Source of the DNA: Parastagonospora avenae f. sp. tritici 18332-5
Taxonomy: Eukaryota; Ascomycota; Dothideomycetes; Pleosporales; Phaeosphaeriaceae
Length of the DNA stretch: 64,000 nucleotides
Direction: 5' to 3'
NCBI GenBank assembly: GCA_022559985.1
Contig: JAFJTR010000004.1
Location: 248,001-312,000, forward strand
Shown here: positions 51,107-62,670 of the stretch, piece by piece
Numbering within the stretch: position 1 is the stretch's first letter
Layout: each line of letters opens with the position of its first letter
Position numbers and translations under genes: made by a program
Notes under the pieces: generated by a model
What the model saw: the letters and a program-made list of their open reading frames with translations, nothing else
Database searches by the model: none
Told to the model about the DNA's origin: nothing

Positions 51107-53440
51107 CTATGCCTGAGCGAAGATGGCAATGGTGGCGCAGAAGTTGGAGCGGTTGTCCTTGTCCTTGAGCAGACCCTTGCCACCAGAAGTGATCATGTTG
51201 ACCGACGCCTTGGTGCTGAGACCGAAGATGTTGACGTTGGTCGAATCCTCGATCTGGTTCATGTGCTCCTGGCAGTTTTGGTTGGCGACACAATCTTGCG
51301 AGTAGTTGTCGAAGAACGAGTAGGTTCCTGAGCCATAGTTCCAGATACTGGTGCTGTTGATGATACGGACAGCCCAGGCAGCCTTGAGATCGGTCATGTC
51401 AGGGTCGAAGTACTTGTCGTTCTTCTTGAAGGGCACAGTCGGCAGGGGGTTGGGCTGATAGTAAGGTGTCTCGGTCTGGATGGCACCGTACCAAATGTCC
51501 TTGGCACCTTGGAACTGGTACTGCGACATCTGAGAGTGCTCGGAAGCAGTGCCGACAAGCCAGACGGGACCCTGGGACTCGACGAGCATACCGCGACCGT
51601 TGTAAATGTCGATCTGAGAGAAGTCCTTCTCGTCAAGCTCGTGGTCGGCGGTCCACAGCCAAACGTTCTCAAAGTAGCCGTTGGAGTTCTTGGTGATGTG
51701 GAGCTGCATGAAAGAACCGATGCACTCTGGGTTGGGCTCGTGCTGGGCAGTGGGGTTCTTCTTGCAGTTTGTAGACTGAAGCTTGGTACCAGCGAAACCA
51801 CCGACACGGAAGTGAACGTCCCAGAGACCGGCCTTGCCAGCATCAGCGTTGATGTTCCACTCCATTAAGATACCACCTGGGGCAGGGCCTTGGGTGGTGA
51901 TGATGGCGTCGGACATCTCGAAGCTGCCCTTGTCACCGCTCTTCTTGCCGACACGGAAACCAGGCTGGGGGTCGTCCATGTTGCTGAAGAACTCGCCAGT
52001 GATCATGAACATGGTGTAGATCTCACCGACAATCTTGATGTTCTTCTCGGCAGGGATATCGATAGTTTTGTGGATGAGGTATGCACCGTGGTCGGCGTGG
52101 AGAATCTGGCCATCTTGGAGACCGTCGATAGCGGCTTGGATAGCAGCAGTGTCATCAGCCTTACCGTCACCCTTAGCGCCCTTGGCCTTGAGGCTGACGA
52201 ACTTGTCGACAGAGGTGTTCTCGTACTGCGGCTTGCTGCGCTCGAACCAGCCGTTGGTGCCGAGAAGGCTCTGAGGCTTCTCAGGAGCACCGTTCACATC
52301 GCCCTGAACACGACCAGCGGCAGCCTGACCAGCGGCCATGGCATTACCCTGAGCCCAAGTAGCGACCTTCTTGTTGCCAGGAAGAAGAGCCTCACCGGCG
52401 ATGTTCTGGACAGCAGTGGCACAACCCTCAAAGTCGACGTTGTCGAGGATGAGACTGCCACCAGTGTGGGGAATGCTGTCCTGAGTGAAGGAAGTGTTGA
52501 CACCGATAGGGGTACCAGTAAACTTGCTGTCGAGGAGTAGGACGGAGCCGACAGTCTGGTTGGTGGGGCTGTTAGCCATGTCGAGACCAAGCTTGCAGTT
52601 GTTGATGAAGATGCTCTTGAGGGTCCAGAGCCAGTTCCAGTTCATGAAGATAGCAGTGCCGCAGTCGTTGAAGGTCAGGTTGCGGGTGGTGAACTGCTGG
52701 GAACCGAGGAAAGCGCCGATGGCACCGCCGTTGAAGGTCAGGTCAGACATGAACCCACCGGAGCCGTTGTCCTGGAAGATACCCTTCTGGTCCTTGCCAG
52801 CGTCGCCCTTGGCCATCTCGAAGCGGATGTTCTGGAGAGAAGTGGCCTGGGAGACTTGCCAATGGATACCAGCGGCAGCCTTGGTCTGGGAAATGTCGAT
52901 GACGAAGTTGCGAACCTGGCGGTAGAAGTTGTTCTGGTTGGTGTACCAGTTCTTGCCGTTGCCACCCTCGATGTAGGGATCGGCATCGATCAAGCCCATG
53001 CCCTCAAAGTTGGGCGAAGCCTTCAGAGTGGGCAGGTTGGTAGCGTCGCCGACAAACTGGGTGTAGTAGTACTGGATGATGGGCTTGCTGATCAAGTAGG
53101 TACCAGCGGGGAAGTAGATGATGGCGGGAGTGTTGGTCGATGAGTCGCATTCTAGGCCACAGCGCTTGCCCTCAGCGATAATCTGGTTGATAATCTCGGT
53201 GTCATCGCTGACACCGTCGCCCTTGGCACCGAGTTCTTTGACGTTGCGGAAGACCTTGTAGTCTGCGGGAGTGGGGTTGAAGGGGGCTTGACCTGATCGC
53301 TTGATGCTCTCAAACCAATAGCCAGAGGCACCGGCCTGCGGTGCGTCTACTGCTTGAGATACAGGCGCGGCTGCCGATGGAGTTGCGGAGAGGAGGACGC
53401 GCAGCGTCAGAAGGAGCGCTCCAGCGCTGAATGCAATCAT
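51107..53440 (-). CDS. Secreted GH55 beta-1,3-glucanase
   Basis: Single-exon gene of 777 residues. Residues 1-25 are a signal peptide (ALLLTLRVLLSATPSAAA). The protein contains two pectate-lyase-like right-handed beta-helix modules, each opened by the repeat-family motif: GAKGDGVSDDTEIINQII near residue 71 and GAKGDGKADDTAAIQAAI near the middle. Between and after them are family blocks such as YWFESIKRSGQAPF, NFVIDISQTKAAAGIHWQV, MNWNWLWTLKSIFINNC, GFRVGKKSGDKGSFEMSDAI and HITKNSNGYFENVWLWTADHELD. This architecture and length match GH55 exo- or endo-beta-1,3-glucanases, which cut laminarin and fungal wall glucan. It probably works outside the cell in wall turnover, mycoparasitism or glucan use. 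Exo versus endo action cannot be settled from sequence alone. Confidence 0.9.
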   Translation of the reverse strand: MIAFSAGALLLTLRVLLSATPSAAAPVSQAVDAPQAGASGYWFESIKRSGQAPFNPTPADYKVFRNVKELGAKGDGVSDDTEIINQIIAEGKRCGLECDSSTNTPAIIYFPAGTYLISKPIIQYYYTQFVGDATNLPTLKASPNFEGMGLIDADPYIEGGNGKNWYTNQNNFYRQVRNFVIDISQTKAAAGIHWQVSQATSLQNIRFEMAKGDAGKDQKGIFQDNGSGGFMSDLTFNGGAIGAFLGSQQFTTRNLTFNDCGTAIFMNWNWLWTLKSIFINNCKLGLDMANSPTNQTVGSVLLLDSKFTGTPIGVNTSFTQDSIPHTGGSLILDNVDFEGCATAVQNIAGEALLPGNKKVATWAQGNAMAAGQAAAGRVQGDVNGAPEKPQSLLGTNGWFERSKPQYENTSVDKFVSLKAKGAKGDGKADDTAAIQAAIDGLQDGQILHADHGAYLIHKTIDIPAEKNIKIVGEIYTMFMITGEFFSNMDDPQPGFRVGKKSGDKGSFEMSDAIITTQGPAPGGILMEWNINADAGKAGLWDVHFRVGGFAGTKLQSTNCKKNPTAQHEPNPECIGSFMQLHITKNSNGYFENVWLWTADHELDEKDFSQIDIYNGRGMLVESQGPVWLVGTASEHSQMSQYQFQGAKDIWYGAIQTETPYYQPNPLPTVPFKKNDKYFDPDMTDLKAAWAVRIINSTSIWNYGSGTYSFFDNYSQDCVANQNCQEHMNQIEDSTNVNIFGLSTKASVNMITSGGKGLLKDKDNRSNFCATIAIFAQA

Positions 53441-55051
53441 GATGGCTGTGCGGGTGTTGATGCGGCGTTTAGAAAAACGTCCAAGAAATGCTGGGTATCG
53501 CTGAAAGAGGGACTGTCAGTTGCCTGCAAAAGACAGAGTATGCTGTAGTTGAACAGTTGTTGTTGGGTGGTTGCGCGGGGAATGTAATGATCGTGCTTGG
53601 TTGATATGCGGATCACTGGAGCAACGGTGTTTGTGTAGAAGAAAAGTTGCGAAAGTTATGACAAAGCTTTTAAACAGCAAATGAATGACTGGCACAATGA
53701 GAATTGAAGACACACGATGGTGCAAATGGGAGCTGACTGCGAGCCTGCGTGAAGAGAGCACAGTAGAGGGAAGGGCACATTGTTATACAGAATAAGGGAC
53801 CAGGGACTCACAATGCTAGTAGTACTGTCGCGCCAATCAAGTTCTTCAGAGCTCCGTGTTTCGAATCGCAGGTAGCCGGGTTGCACCTTTCGCTGTGCCG
53901 TGTTCGACTCATTGCCACCAGCTTCATATACACCTTCATTTCTGCTCTTCACATAGTGACACTCCGCGTCATTCACCACCACATCATCCCCAACCACAGT
54001 CTCAAATTCACTCAGCAAACCCTCATTCTCTCCCGCCTCATGGTGAAGCCCGGTGGCAGTGTCTGCTGGCCACATTCTTCGCCTCCTTGTGGTGTGCCGC
54101 GCAAGGGTTCCGGAATGTGGATCTGTGTAAGTTGAACACCGGAAGATTACCCAGGGTCGCGCGCCTACAGGGTGAGCCACACCTGTCTTGAGAAAGTCTC
54201 CTTCCGTGAGTGAAACAGCAGAGCGACGTCGACCTGTCGTGGTGGTTGATAGCCTGACGTTGGCGCAAGGCGCTCGGATTTAGCAGGGCCCCTGCAAGGG
54301 TTTGGTTGGCCACGCCACAACCGACATTGATCTTCCGAAACAGATATAAAACGGCAACCCATCGCGCGCCTCTGAGTGGCTACTCGTGAGATTCCCCCAG
54401 GGCCAGCGCTTCAAAAAGAAAGCCATCGCTGTTCGATAGGGAAAGAGGCTCGTACGCTGCGGGCCGGCGGAGATCGTGCTTGGGCGACTTGCTAAATGAG
54501 TCTTCATGTCTCCACTTCATGCGTAGCGATGGCCAAAAAGTCGCCATGTCCGCGTTGGTGCGACCTCACAGGCGGCCACGGCAATTAGGGTTGCTTCCTG
54601 CACGGCAAGGACGGCGGCCATGCATGCGGCCCAGCACAAAGGATAAAATTCACTCTTGTTTGACGCGCCTTGTAGAACACTTTACAGTGTGATAAAAGCC
54701 AGGACCCATCGATCGGCCAATAAGCCGCTCGCCAACGGCACATAGAGTCTGATCCGGGGTTCGGCTGTTGCAAAGTTTTATGAGAGGGGTCGCGAGGGCC
54801 ACGTCGAAACATTATGCTTAAAACCACGACGATCACGAGTGGCCAATTGGGCTGCGAAGAGACGATTCGTTTGTTCTAGCCTTGCGGCAGATCACGCTTG
54901 TTGAGAATGCTCAGGAGCCGATCAAGGGAAGCTTGATTGTTTGCATGTGAGTGCGGACATCTCCCTTTGTGGCGATTTCGAACATGGCATTGCCTGACAT
55001 ATGAGGCCGCGTGTTTCGACCTCTGAACTCCGAGCCGTGATAATTGCAGGC
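53441..55051. other. GH55 promoter and aminotransferase 3' flank
   Basis: About 1.6 kb. Open frames overlap on both strands with no motif. Nothing supported. Confidence 0.5.
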
Positions 55052-57298
55052 CTACCAATAGTCCTTCGCTTCAGTCGCCACCGGTTTGGAAACATGCTCG
55101 TAGCTTTCGTCTTGCATCTTGCTAATCACTGCGCCTAGCCGTGATATGCCCTCTGCGAGCATGTCTTCGTCTTCCCACTGATGCAAGATTAGTGTCTTAT
55201 ATTATTGACATGTCAAATGCTTACAGCGAAACATAGTCTAATATCGTTCCTGAATGATGTGCCAGAATGATCCGTGTCGCCAGGAACCTATGCCTATCTG
55301 TGAGAAACATGCTCGTCTCGATACTGCCTATTACGAACTACGATGGAACGCGAACAGGGTGTAGAAGCGGGAAGCCCATTCGATAGTCAAAGTTATACAC
55401 AGGGCATTGCTGTCGAATTTGAAACGCAAAGATCCTGTGTATAGCTTCAGGGAACCAGTCGGACGGAAAGACCCTGTGGATTTTACCTCGTAGCTGATAA
55501 CATATAGTGAAACAAGGGACAGACTTACTTCAAAGATATCGCCCTGTGCACAGAATCCGTCAGCCGACCCTGTGACCGGGACCCGGAAGCGGTTGCGCGT
55601 TTTGTACTCACCTGTGCAACCACAACATTTTCTTCGTCCTTCGCGCGTTGTGCGAGGGCTGCGCCGCCGACCGAATCTGGTAGCGTCAACCAGATGAAGT
55701 AGCCGCCGACGACGTCTCTGTCAGTCTGCGGCAAGCGGACACCGAGTGGGACCAGATCTTTATTGATGACCTCGATCATCTTCCGATACCTTTTGCAATA
55801 CGTCGGCTGCAGTGTATCGTATACGAAGCGCTGGAGCTCTCCGGTCTCGAGTGTCTCGGCCACGAAGCAGGCGGTCAGCTGACTAGGGGCGCCGCCCGAT
55901 CGGCTTGAACCTCTGTGGAACATCAGCTATCATGCTTGGAAAGGCCCACTACTATTCTGCGTCCCAGATGTTCCCAGTAGGGCTGCTTACGTTTGCGACA
56001 CTCCATATGCCAGTTTCGTCGTTCCCTCGCACCAGCCTGTTCGCAACCCAGGGCCACATATCTTCGAAAAGCTTCCATTCGACACCGCATTCCCAAATCC
56101 ATCTGCGCCTTTCCTCTCAGCGCCGCCATCAAGGTAACGATCGATATCGACTATGCGAGGCATGATTGCCTTTTCCAGCGACATTGACTGAGAGGTAAGA
56201 CTCGATGGCCATTGCAGGAAGTCGTAGACATCATCTGTGACAATTAGGGCATCATACTCCCTTGCCAGTCTCACTAACGCCTCGCGCCTACGGAGACTCA
56301 TTGTCTTGAAGCTAGGGTTCGAGAAAGTCGGGACAGCGTAAACAACGTGCTTATAGATCTTGCTCCATGGTCGCGGGAACTTGTATTTCTGGTGGAGTGG
56401 TTAGTGTGTAGACACCAGCTTGAGCTAGGCACAGCTTCCATGAGCTGTATGCAGCCAGGCTCAGTCTCTTCGTATCGCGACAAGCCAATGTGCTCTTTTC
56501 GAAATGGTTCGACCGATTTTGTTTGGCCACTACTGAATACCACCACTGACATGCTTGAAAATTCCTCTGGGTTACGAAGGATGGAGTTGAGGGTGATTGC
56601 TTAGATGATGGGGGCAGAAAAAGACACGATTCACCGAGAGTTGAGACCTACCGGTTCGCTATTACCACTTGTTCTAGCCTGTTCTTCGCTTTTCTTAATC
56701 TGCTGACGCAGATACTCGATATCAATACCTTCGTCGTCCTCTGGGACAGCACGAAGTTTCCTATGGAATCCAGCGTCCTCGAAGATGCGGAACGACAGCA
56801 TGTATGCTGGGGCCACGATCCAAACATTCCGCGTAAAGACCGGATCTGTGAAAACTTGAAGCAGACAAGCCATGTTCTGCGAGGCGCCGCCAGTAATGCA
56901 GATACGATCCACGGTGATAGCCTCAGCGGGCTGATAGAAGCTCGTCAGCCATTGTGAAACGTTGTTCAGCAGTCGTGGATCGCCGGGGTCCGGCCCGTAG
57001 CACATAGCAGGATAAGCGATAGTGTTATTCTTGAGTACATTGTGAGTTGCTTTATCGAGCAGCTGAGTAGGAAGCAGTGAAGTGTTGGGCCATCTGGTTG
57101 CATTAGCAGATGTGGTCAGGAGGTGCTTCAGAAAGTATTGGGCCGCGTAATGTATTCATAGGATTTGTGGCACGTTGACCGGACAGTGGCATGGAGCACC
57201 GCAGCCCCACGTGCTGACAGACCTCCTTACCCTCTGAGAAGATTTATGAGCTTCTTCGAGCTCGACTTTGATCCCACGGCATCGGAAAATGCACCCAT
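55052..57298 (-). CDS. PLP-dependent class I/II aminotransferase, seven exons
   Basis: Exons 57298-57231, 57093-56652, 56388-55991, 55912-55612, 55543-55529, 55287-55225 and 55177-55052 give 470 residues (1413 nt, in frame). Joined motifs: NLLRG-WPNTSLLPTQLL, CYGPDPGDPRLLNN, ICITGGASQNMACLLQ, YAVPTFSNPS (N194), TDDVYDFLQW (D222/D223, Y225), NGSFSKICGPGLRTGW with the PLP Schiff-base K279 and R286, QTGSSRSGGAPSQ, then GGYFIWLTLP, VVVAQ-GDIFE-VPGD and DIRLCFA-WEDEDMLAEGI, whose Arg is the carboxylate-binding residue. This is a fold-type I transaminase of the class that includes 2-aminoadipate and aromatic aminotransferases. The substrate is not decided. Introns 2 and 5 are unusually long (263 and 241 nt); exon 5 is only 15 nt. 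It probably functions as a cytosolic amino-acid aminotransferase. Confidence 0.85.
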
Positions 57299-58320
57299 GA
57301 TTGCTTTCTGCTCGGCAGTATTTTCGAGTCCGGATATACTGTGTATTGGGCAGTTATTGAGTGCTGGCCAAGCCCCACTTCCGAGTGTTTGGGAAGAGTC
57401 CGATACGAATACGATGTGGGTGGCTCGTGTCAAGGCGATCAGGCGCAAGCAAAACGGCGCTTCGACAGCAAGGCCCTGAGAAGCTTCGGCCTGATTCAGA
57501 TAAGATGCTGCGAGACTCGAGGTGCGTTGTTGGCAAGCCACCTGTCAGATTTGTTGGATGGTGCGTCTGCATTTGGCACCCCTGTCAATACCCACGCGCG
57601 TAGGGACACATGGAAGTACGTCATCCCTCGCTAAACTTAACTTCTCCAGAGGCATGGCAACGCGACTATCAGCTTCATGCTCGTACAAACGACTGTTGGC
57701 GTAAAGTGCTCAAATTCTGACTACGGCTGAGATGCTGTGTAAGATTGCGAATGCCAGACCAGGAACTCGAAACGGGGGTGGTAAGCAAAACATAGCGGCA
57801 TGGATACGTGCCGAGTCCCTGGCGGGTCGCTGCGCAGTTACGAGGCGCAGGTCCCAGCCGGGCTCCTGTCGGAGGGATCATTGCCTGCACGAGGAGCCAA
57901 AGCACACTTCGGCCCAGATCTGTGCCAATGAGCAGCGGAAGGCAGCGGGTGAACAAACTAGGGGCAGCACTTTTTGTGTGGCAACCTTGTGAATCGTCAT
58001 AGGCTGGGGCAGGTCATTCCCTACAGAGCACTAGCATGGCTCGCCTTTTTGTCGCAGATTCACTGCCCGCCGGACATGCGACGGATCAGTGACCCAAATA
58101 TAGACCTGATGGTCCTGCTAGTTTCTCAAACGTAACCTCCAACTCACTACCGGTGCAACCTTGTCAGAGCTCAACCATACATTGCGCGCTGTTTGCTCAA
58201 CTGTGCTGTCTTGTAAAACTCACTGTCTAGCACGCGAGACCCTGTTATATTGTGCAAGGATATGAGCGACATTTGCTGAAGCCCCCATCCAAAGCCTTGA
58301 ACGTACAAAACCACAACACA
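57299..58320. other. Divergent promoter region
   Basis: About 1 kb between the aminotransferase (minus) and the gene at 58321 (plus). Open frames here are not supported. Both promoters must lie within it. Confidence 0.5.
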
Positions 58321-60981
58321 ATGTTGGGAGACAAGAAGAAGTCGACCCATCGGCTTTCGGGCCTGTTCTCGAAATCGACGACCTTGGAGACGGATTCGAC
58401 CACCACCAAGTCCACGACATCGTCGGATTCGACCGGCCGGCTTACGAAAGTGCGGAATAGACTGTCCTCGGCCACCCATCTCGCACCAGAATATCCTGCG
58501 CCAGCGTCTCCGCAAGCTCCGCGTCATTCTTCTCTCCAGAATCCTACTATTCAGCCCGTCGACTCCTCAGATTTCGCAGCAGCCTTCGCGCCTCTCGAAC
58601 CCCCACCACCTCTTACAGTCCCCGGCAGTTCTCGCAATGCATCGCCTTCAGGGAGAGGGAGTCGGCCGGGCACGCCGGGCGGAGACTCTTCTGCTGGCGA
58701 GGGCAATCTGAAAAAGCTGAGGCGGAAAAGCAAATTGTTTGGTGGCAGCCAGGCTGACTTGGTGGGAGGCGCGACAGCAGCGTCTGACCAGCCGCTCGCG
58801 TGGATCGTTGGCCACAAAGGCAAAGTGCCATACAACTTGGCCATGTTGCTGAGCGGAGAAAAGGTACGTTCAACACGGTCCCAATGCAGTTTAGGCGAGG
58901 TTACTGACAGAAGGCAGGTACCCGAACTTTGGGATGAACAGGGCGACACCCTAGTCTACCTTTTCCCGCGCACATCGAACAAGGGCCCATCGTTCCGCAT
59001 CGATTCCTCCGTATACGCAACATCACGACTGCTCACCCAGCTCGTCCACGGCAGCCTATATTCAGATGCTGGTGTTGCGAGCCCACAGGAATCAGCGCCA
59101 TCATCGCGGCGCGTTTCGCGTGAAGTGTATGGGCAGTCCCGGGCAACATCTCCCGATCAGAGCCTTGTTGGAAGCTCCGACGACTCGAAAGGCTCGAGGG
59201 TGCTGAGCGACGCGACCGAGGATGACCATTCGGAGAAGCACATGTATGTGCCCATCGCACTCAGCTCAGATGGCGCTTTCACTCCACAGCACGAGTTGCA
59301 CCTGAGCCCCAAGGACATTGATATCCTTGTTACATACCGCAACTTTTTCGCCTTCCTCATCGGACAATCCCTCGTGGCTACCCAGCGGCACTCAGACATC
59401 TTCGACATCTTCCTTCGCATCAGCGACATACTTCAGCATTACGCATTTTCGAACGTTGACGGCTCGAGCTATGGTGAAGTCGCGGCTTCGAGCTTTGATT
59501 GCTACGTCGAGGAGCTAAACTTGGCCGATGTGCGGCATAGTCGGGAGAAGACTATTGAGGCCATCGTGCTTGGCGAGAAGATGCGATCCATGGCGCTCTA
59601 CACCGAAGGTTTTGTGCACGCGTCTGGCAAACTCGAGAGTGTCAAGGACTTGCAGTCGCCGAAGTTTGACATGATCAGTCACAAGACTGCGACCAGACTT
59701 GCGCGAGCAGCGATGGATCTGGAAAACCGTGAAGCTACTATCAACTTGAAACTGAAAGATTTTGAGTTTCCCGCCATCTTTTCTGGCATCATGAATAGTG
59801 CGATGGCCGAGGAAGGAAAGACGATGAACTTCAAGAAGTGGCGAGTTGCGTTCAATAACGCTAGGACTTTCACCATCGACTATTACAAGACGAAGTACGG
59901 TTCGTGGCTGCCAAAGGCAAAGTCGAAGAAGAACGATCTCACTACAAGCGGTCTCAATCGGCTGGTGCTTCTCGACATCTATCGCGACATGTCCAGCCTC
60001 TACGACCTTCTTGTGGACCGTGTCAACCTCACAAACCGTACTGCAGATGGCTTCATAGCCGAGGACGAAGGCACGACCTATGAGGATGTTGTGCGCCGAG
60101 CAATGCGGAAAGTTCTCAGCGAGTACGACCGTAGCACGCCACCTGTTCAACCACCAATTCCATTCGACCTACCTATGTATCCTACCTCTGAAGGTACACG
60201 CACCGGCGATGCGAAGAAGGATGCGAAAGCTCGGGCTAAGAAGCTGTCGAAGGATCAGGTGCTGAAATTCTTGAAGAGTTCCCACAACATCGACGCGGAG
60301 CAGCAAACACCGTTCTTGGAAGCGTTCCGACACTTTGAGTACAAACAGGCCTCTGGTGCCAACTTGGACGACCTGTGGGACTTGCGCAGCGGCCAATGGC
60401 TCTTCCTTTACGCCGTCATTCAGTCGCTACCAATGTTGGTCATCGACGCTCCTGGAGTCCGATACACCCAAGGCGTTGAATACTTCCTTTGCGAGGTCCC
60501 TCGTAGTGGCGTACCCTGGGGTCGCGAAGACACAGCACGAGCGCGAACATGGTTCGGTGTTGGAGGTGGCGGACAGGTTGTGAGCTTACCCACCGATGTT
60601 GTCGAAAACGGTGTCGAAGGTGTCTTCCGACGATCGCATTGCTGGAAGAAAGCTCAAGAGTGGGCAGCTAACGACACCCTCCTCAACGCAGCGATGCAGG
60701 AACTCAATGTAAATGCCTCCCCGCTGCCCGCGCCACCAGGCCTTCTGGACCCGTCTGCCGCGACTGCTCGGTCTCGATCAGGCAGCCCAGTTTCTGACAG
60801 TAGGCGACAAAGTGTCATGATGCTTGGCCTCGAAGCATTGCCTCTACCACCTGGAATCGCACCCCCAACTGCCGGTTCTTCATCGCGGCCAGCATCGAGC
60901 AGCGATCCCAGCAAGACCTTTGACGCGATTCTTGGAACCAGCGCCACGCCACCTTCCAAGGACAAGAAGAAGAAGAGATGA
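58321..60981 (+). CDS. Large Ser/Thr-rich protein of unrecognised, apparently conserved family
   Basis: Exons 58321-58863 and 58918-60981 give 868 residues. I start at ATG 58321 (MLGDKKKSTHRLSGLF); an upstream in-frame ATG at 58252 is less likely. The 54-nt intron (GTACGT...AAGGCAG) is in frame and free of stops, so the gene can be read through, but removing it joins SGEK to VPELWDEQGDTLVYLF, which reads better. The N-terminal 180 residues are Ser/Pro-rich and disordered. The folded part starts around LAWIVGHKGKVPYNLAMLL and includes LVTYRNFFAFLIGQSLVA, EKTIEAIVLGEKMRSMALYTEGF, LNRLVLLDIYRDMSSLYDLL and LDDLWDLRSGQWLFLYAVIQSLP. The tail is Ser/Pro-rich and ends KDKKKKR. No enzyme motif, signal peptide or membrane helix is visible. 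I do not know its function. Confidence 0.7.
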   Translation: MLGDKKKSTHRLSGLFSKSTTLETDSTTTKSTTSSDSTGRLTKVRNRLSSATHLAPEYPAPASPQAPRHSSLQNPTIQPVDSSDFAAAFAPLEPPPPLTVPGSSRNASPSGRGSRPGTPGGDSSAGEGNLKKLRRKSKLFGGSQADLVGGATAASDQPLAWIVGHKGKVPYNLAMLLSGEKVRSTRSQCSLGEVTDRRQVPELWDEQGDTLVYLFPRTSNKGPSFRIDSSVYATSRLLTQLVHGSLYSDAGVASPQESAPSSRRVSREVYGQSRATSPDQSLVGSSDDSKGSRVLSDATEDDHSEKHMYVPIALSSDGAFTPQHELHLSPKDIDILVTYRNFFAFLIGQSLVATQRHSDIFDIFLRISDILQHYAFSNVDGSSYGEVAASSFDCYVEELNLADVRHSREKTIEAIVLGEKMRSMALYTEGFVHASGKLESVKDLQSPKFDMISHKTATRLARAAMDLENREATINLKLKDFEFPAIFSGIMNSAMAEEGKTMNFKKWRVAFNNARTFTIDYYKTKYGSWLPKAKSKKNDLTTSGLNRLVLLDIYRDMSSLYDLLVDRVNLTNRTADGFIAEDEGTTYEDVVRRAMRKVLSEYDRSTPPVQPPIPFDLPMYPTSEGTRTGDAKKDAKARAKKLSKDQVLKFLKSSHNIDAEQQTPFLEAFRHFEYKQASGANLDDLWDLRSGQWLFLYAVIQSLPMLVIDAPGVRYTQGVEYFLCEVPRSGVPWGREDTARARTWFGVGGGGQVVSLPTDVVENGVEGVFRRSHCWKKAQEWAANDTLLNAAMQELNVNASPLPAPPGLLDPSAATARSRSGSPVSDSRRQSVMMLGLEALPLPPGIAPPTAGSSSRPASSSDPSKTFDAILGTSATPPSKDKKKKR

Positions 60982-61379
60982 GCTATGAAGGATATTGGTT
61001 TATGATGATGGAAAAGTGCTTGGATATTGCATGTTGAAACGGCCTATCACATTTGTTTGTTGCATTTGAGCCTGCGTCAGCGGCATCTTTTTGAATTTGA
61101 CTTGTTACATATTTGCATCATTGCATAGCGTAGAAAGAACTACGCGATAGATACGAATGAGCGTTGTATAGGGATAGCAACGTCAATAATGAACGAAGAA
61201 GGGTTGCTTATCGACTTTATCGCATCGCGTCCCTGTGCTTCGGGCCGAGTTCGCTGCCCGCCCGCAATCCGATATCGTACTTCAGTACTTGCCCACACGA
61301 GCTCCAGTTGTGACTGCCAGCAAGCTTTCGTGAGCTCGCAGCAATTCTTGCTGCTTCGCCGTCTTTTTATCGCGTGAAG
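60982..61379. other. Intergenic region, sideroflexin promoter
   Basis: 398 bases between two plus-strand genes. I see no supported gene. Confidence 0.5.
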
Positions 61380-62670
61380 ATGACGTCCTCCCTCCCCGGC
61401 AATCGCGACCTGCCCGTTTCCCAGTATGACCTCAGCACGTACTGGGGACGCGTGCAGCAGTCGGCTACCATATCAGACCCCAGGTGAGACAGCTGCGCAG
61501 GCGCATTGAACGATCCCCTGTGCGCTGGAGGTGGTGAGTGCCACAACGATTAGCTCTTCAAATCTCAATACTATCGCAGGGTCGATTGCTAACTATGCGC
61601 TTCATAGAACACTCTTCACGTCATCAGCTGGCCTCGAAAATGCCAAAGAACTCGTTACCGCATATAAGACGGGCAAGATACGGGACATGACACCAGATCT
61701 TTGGCTGGCGAAGAAAACAATAGACTCTACGCTGCACCCTGGTATGAGCCTTCTTGCACGAGGATCTATGGGAAACGAACTGACGACGTCCAGATACTGG
61801 ACAGCCAGTCTTCATGCCGTTTCGCATGTCCTGCTTTGTGCTTTCCAACTTGGTCGTCACAGCTGGTATGCTCACACCAGGACTCGGCGTAAGCAAGAAG
61901 CAACTCAGCATGAAAGGATCACATGCTAATGTGTAACAGACCGCAGGAACACTTGGATGGCAAATCACTAATCAATCGCTCAACGTGGGCATCAACTTCT
62001 CGAATGCGAATAAATCAACGCCGCTATCGACGTCCACCATCGTCAAATCATACTTCACGGCCGTGACAGCCTCATGCGGTGTCGCGTTGGGTCTCAATGC
62101 TCTCGTGCCCCGGCTGAAGAGCCTCTCGCCCAGCGCGAAAATAGTAGCCAGCCGCCTAGTCCCCTTTGCAGCCGTCGCCAGCGCAGGTGTGCTCAACGTG
62201 TTCCTGATGCGCGGCGAAGAGATCCGCCAAGGCATCGACGTCTTCCCCGTCTTGACCGAAGACGAGAAGCAAAAAGTCGAAAGCGGCGAGCTCGAGTACA
62301 AATCACTGGGCCGAAGCAAGAAGGCTGCCACACTTGCCGTTGGAGAAACCGCAATCAGTCGCGTGCTGAATGCGACACCGATCATGGTCCTGCCGCCCTT
62401 GGTTCTGGTCAGGTTGCAGAAGACAGATTGGCTCAAGCAGAGGCCGCGAATGGTGACGCCGGTTAACTTGGGTGAGTCGGGGAAATGCTGAGGGCGGTGC
62501 GTGTAAGCTAATACCACACAGGACTCATTCTCACAACATCCATCTTTGCACTGCCGCTTGCGCTGGCTGCGTTCCCGCAGAGACAGGCTGTGGGTGCTAC
62601 GACGCTGGAGCCTGAATTTCATGCGAAGGGCGGGAAGGATGGGATGGTAGAGTTTAACCGTGGTATCTAA
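61380..62670 (+). CDS. Sideroflexin-family mitochondrial transporter
   Basis: Five exons, 61380-61483, 61608-61741, 61794-61888, 61940-62471 and 62522-62670, give 337 residues, the usual family length. The start is MTSSLPGNRDLPVSQYDLSTYWGRV. Splices rebuild SDPR-TLFTSSAGLENA, the signature HP-DTGQPVFMPFRMSCF, TPGLG-TAGTLGWQITNQS, NFSNANKST and PVNLG-LILTTSIFALPLALA. Sideroflexins are inner-mitochondrial-membrane proteins with about five helices; human SFXN1 imports serine for one-carbon metabolism, and yeast Fsf1 is the counterpart. Helices are visible in RMSCFVLSNLVVTAGML, SYFTAVTASCGVALGLNALV, LVPFAAVASAGVLNVFLM and the last exon. The HPDTG motif and length make the family firm. The fungal substrate is inferred only. 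Confidence 0.9.

Noticed and set aside
58252..58320. Upstream in-frame ATG extending the large Ser-rich protein by 23 residues
   Set aside because: The added residues look like leader sequence, while MLGDKKKSTHRLSGLF at 58321 has a better protein-like start; kept only as an alternative.
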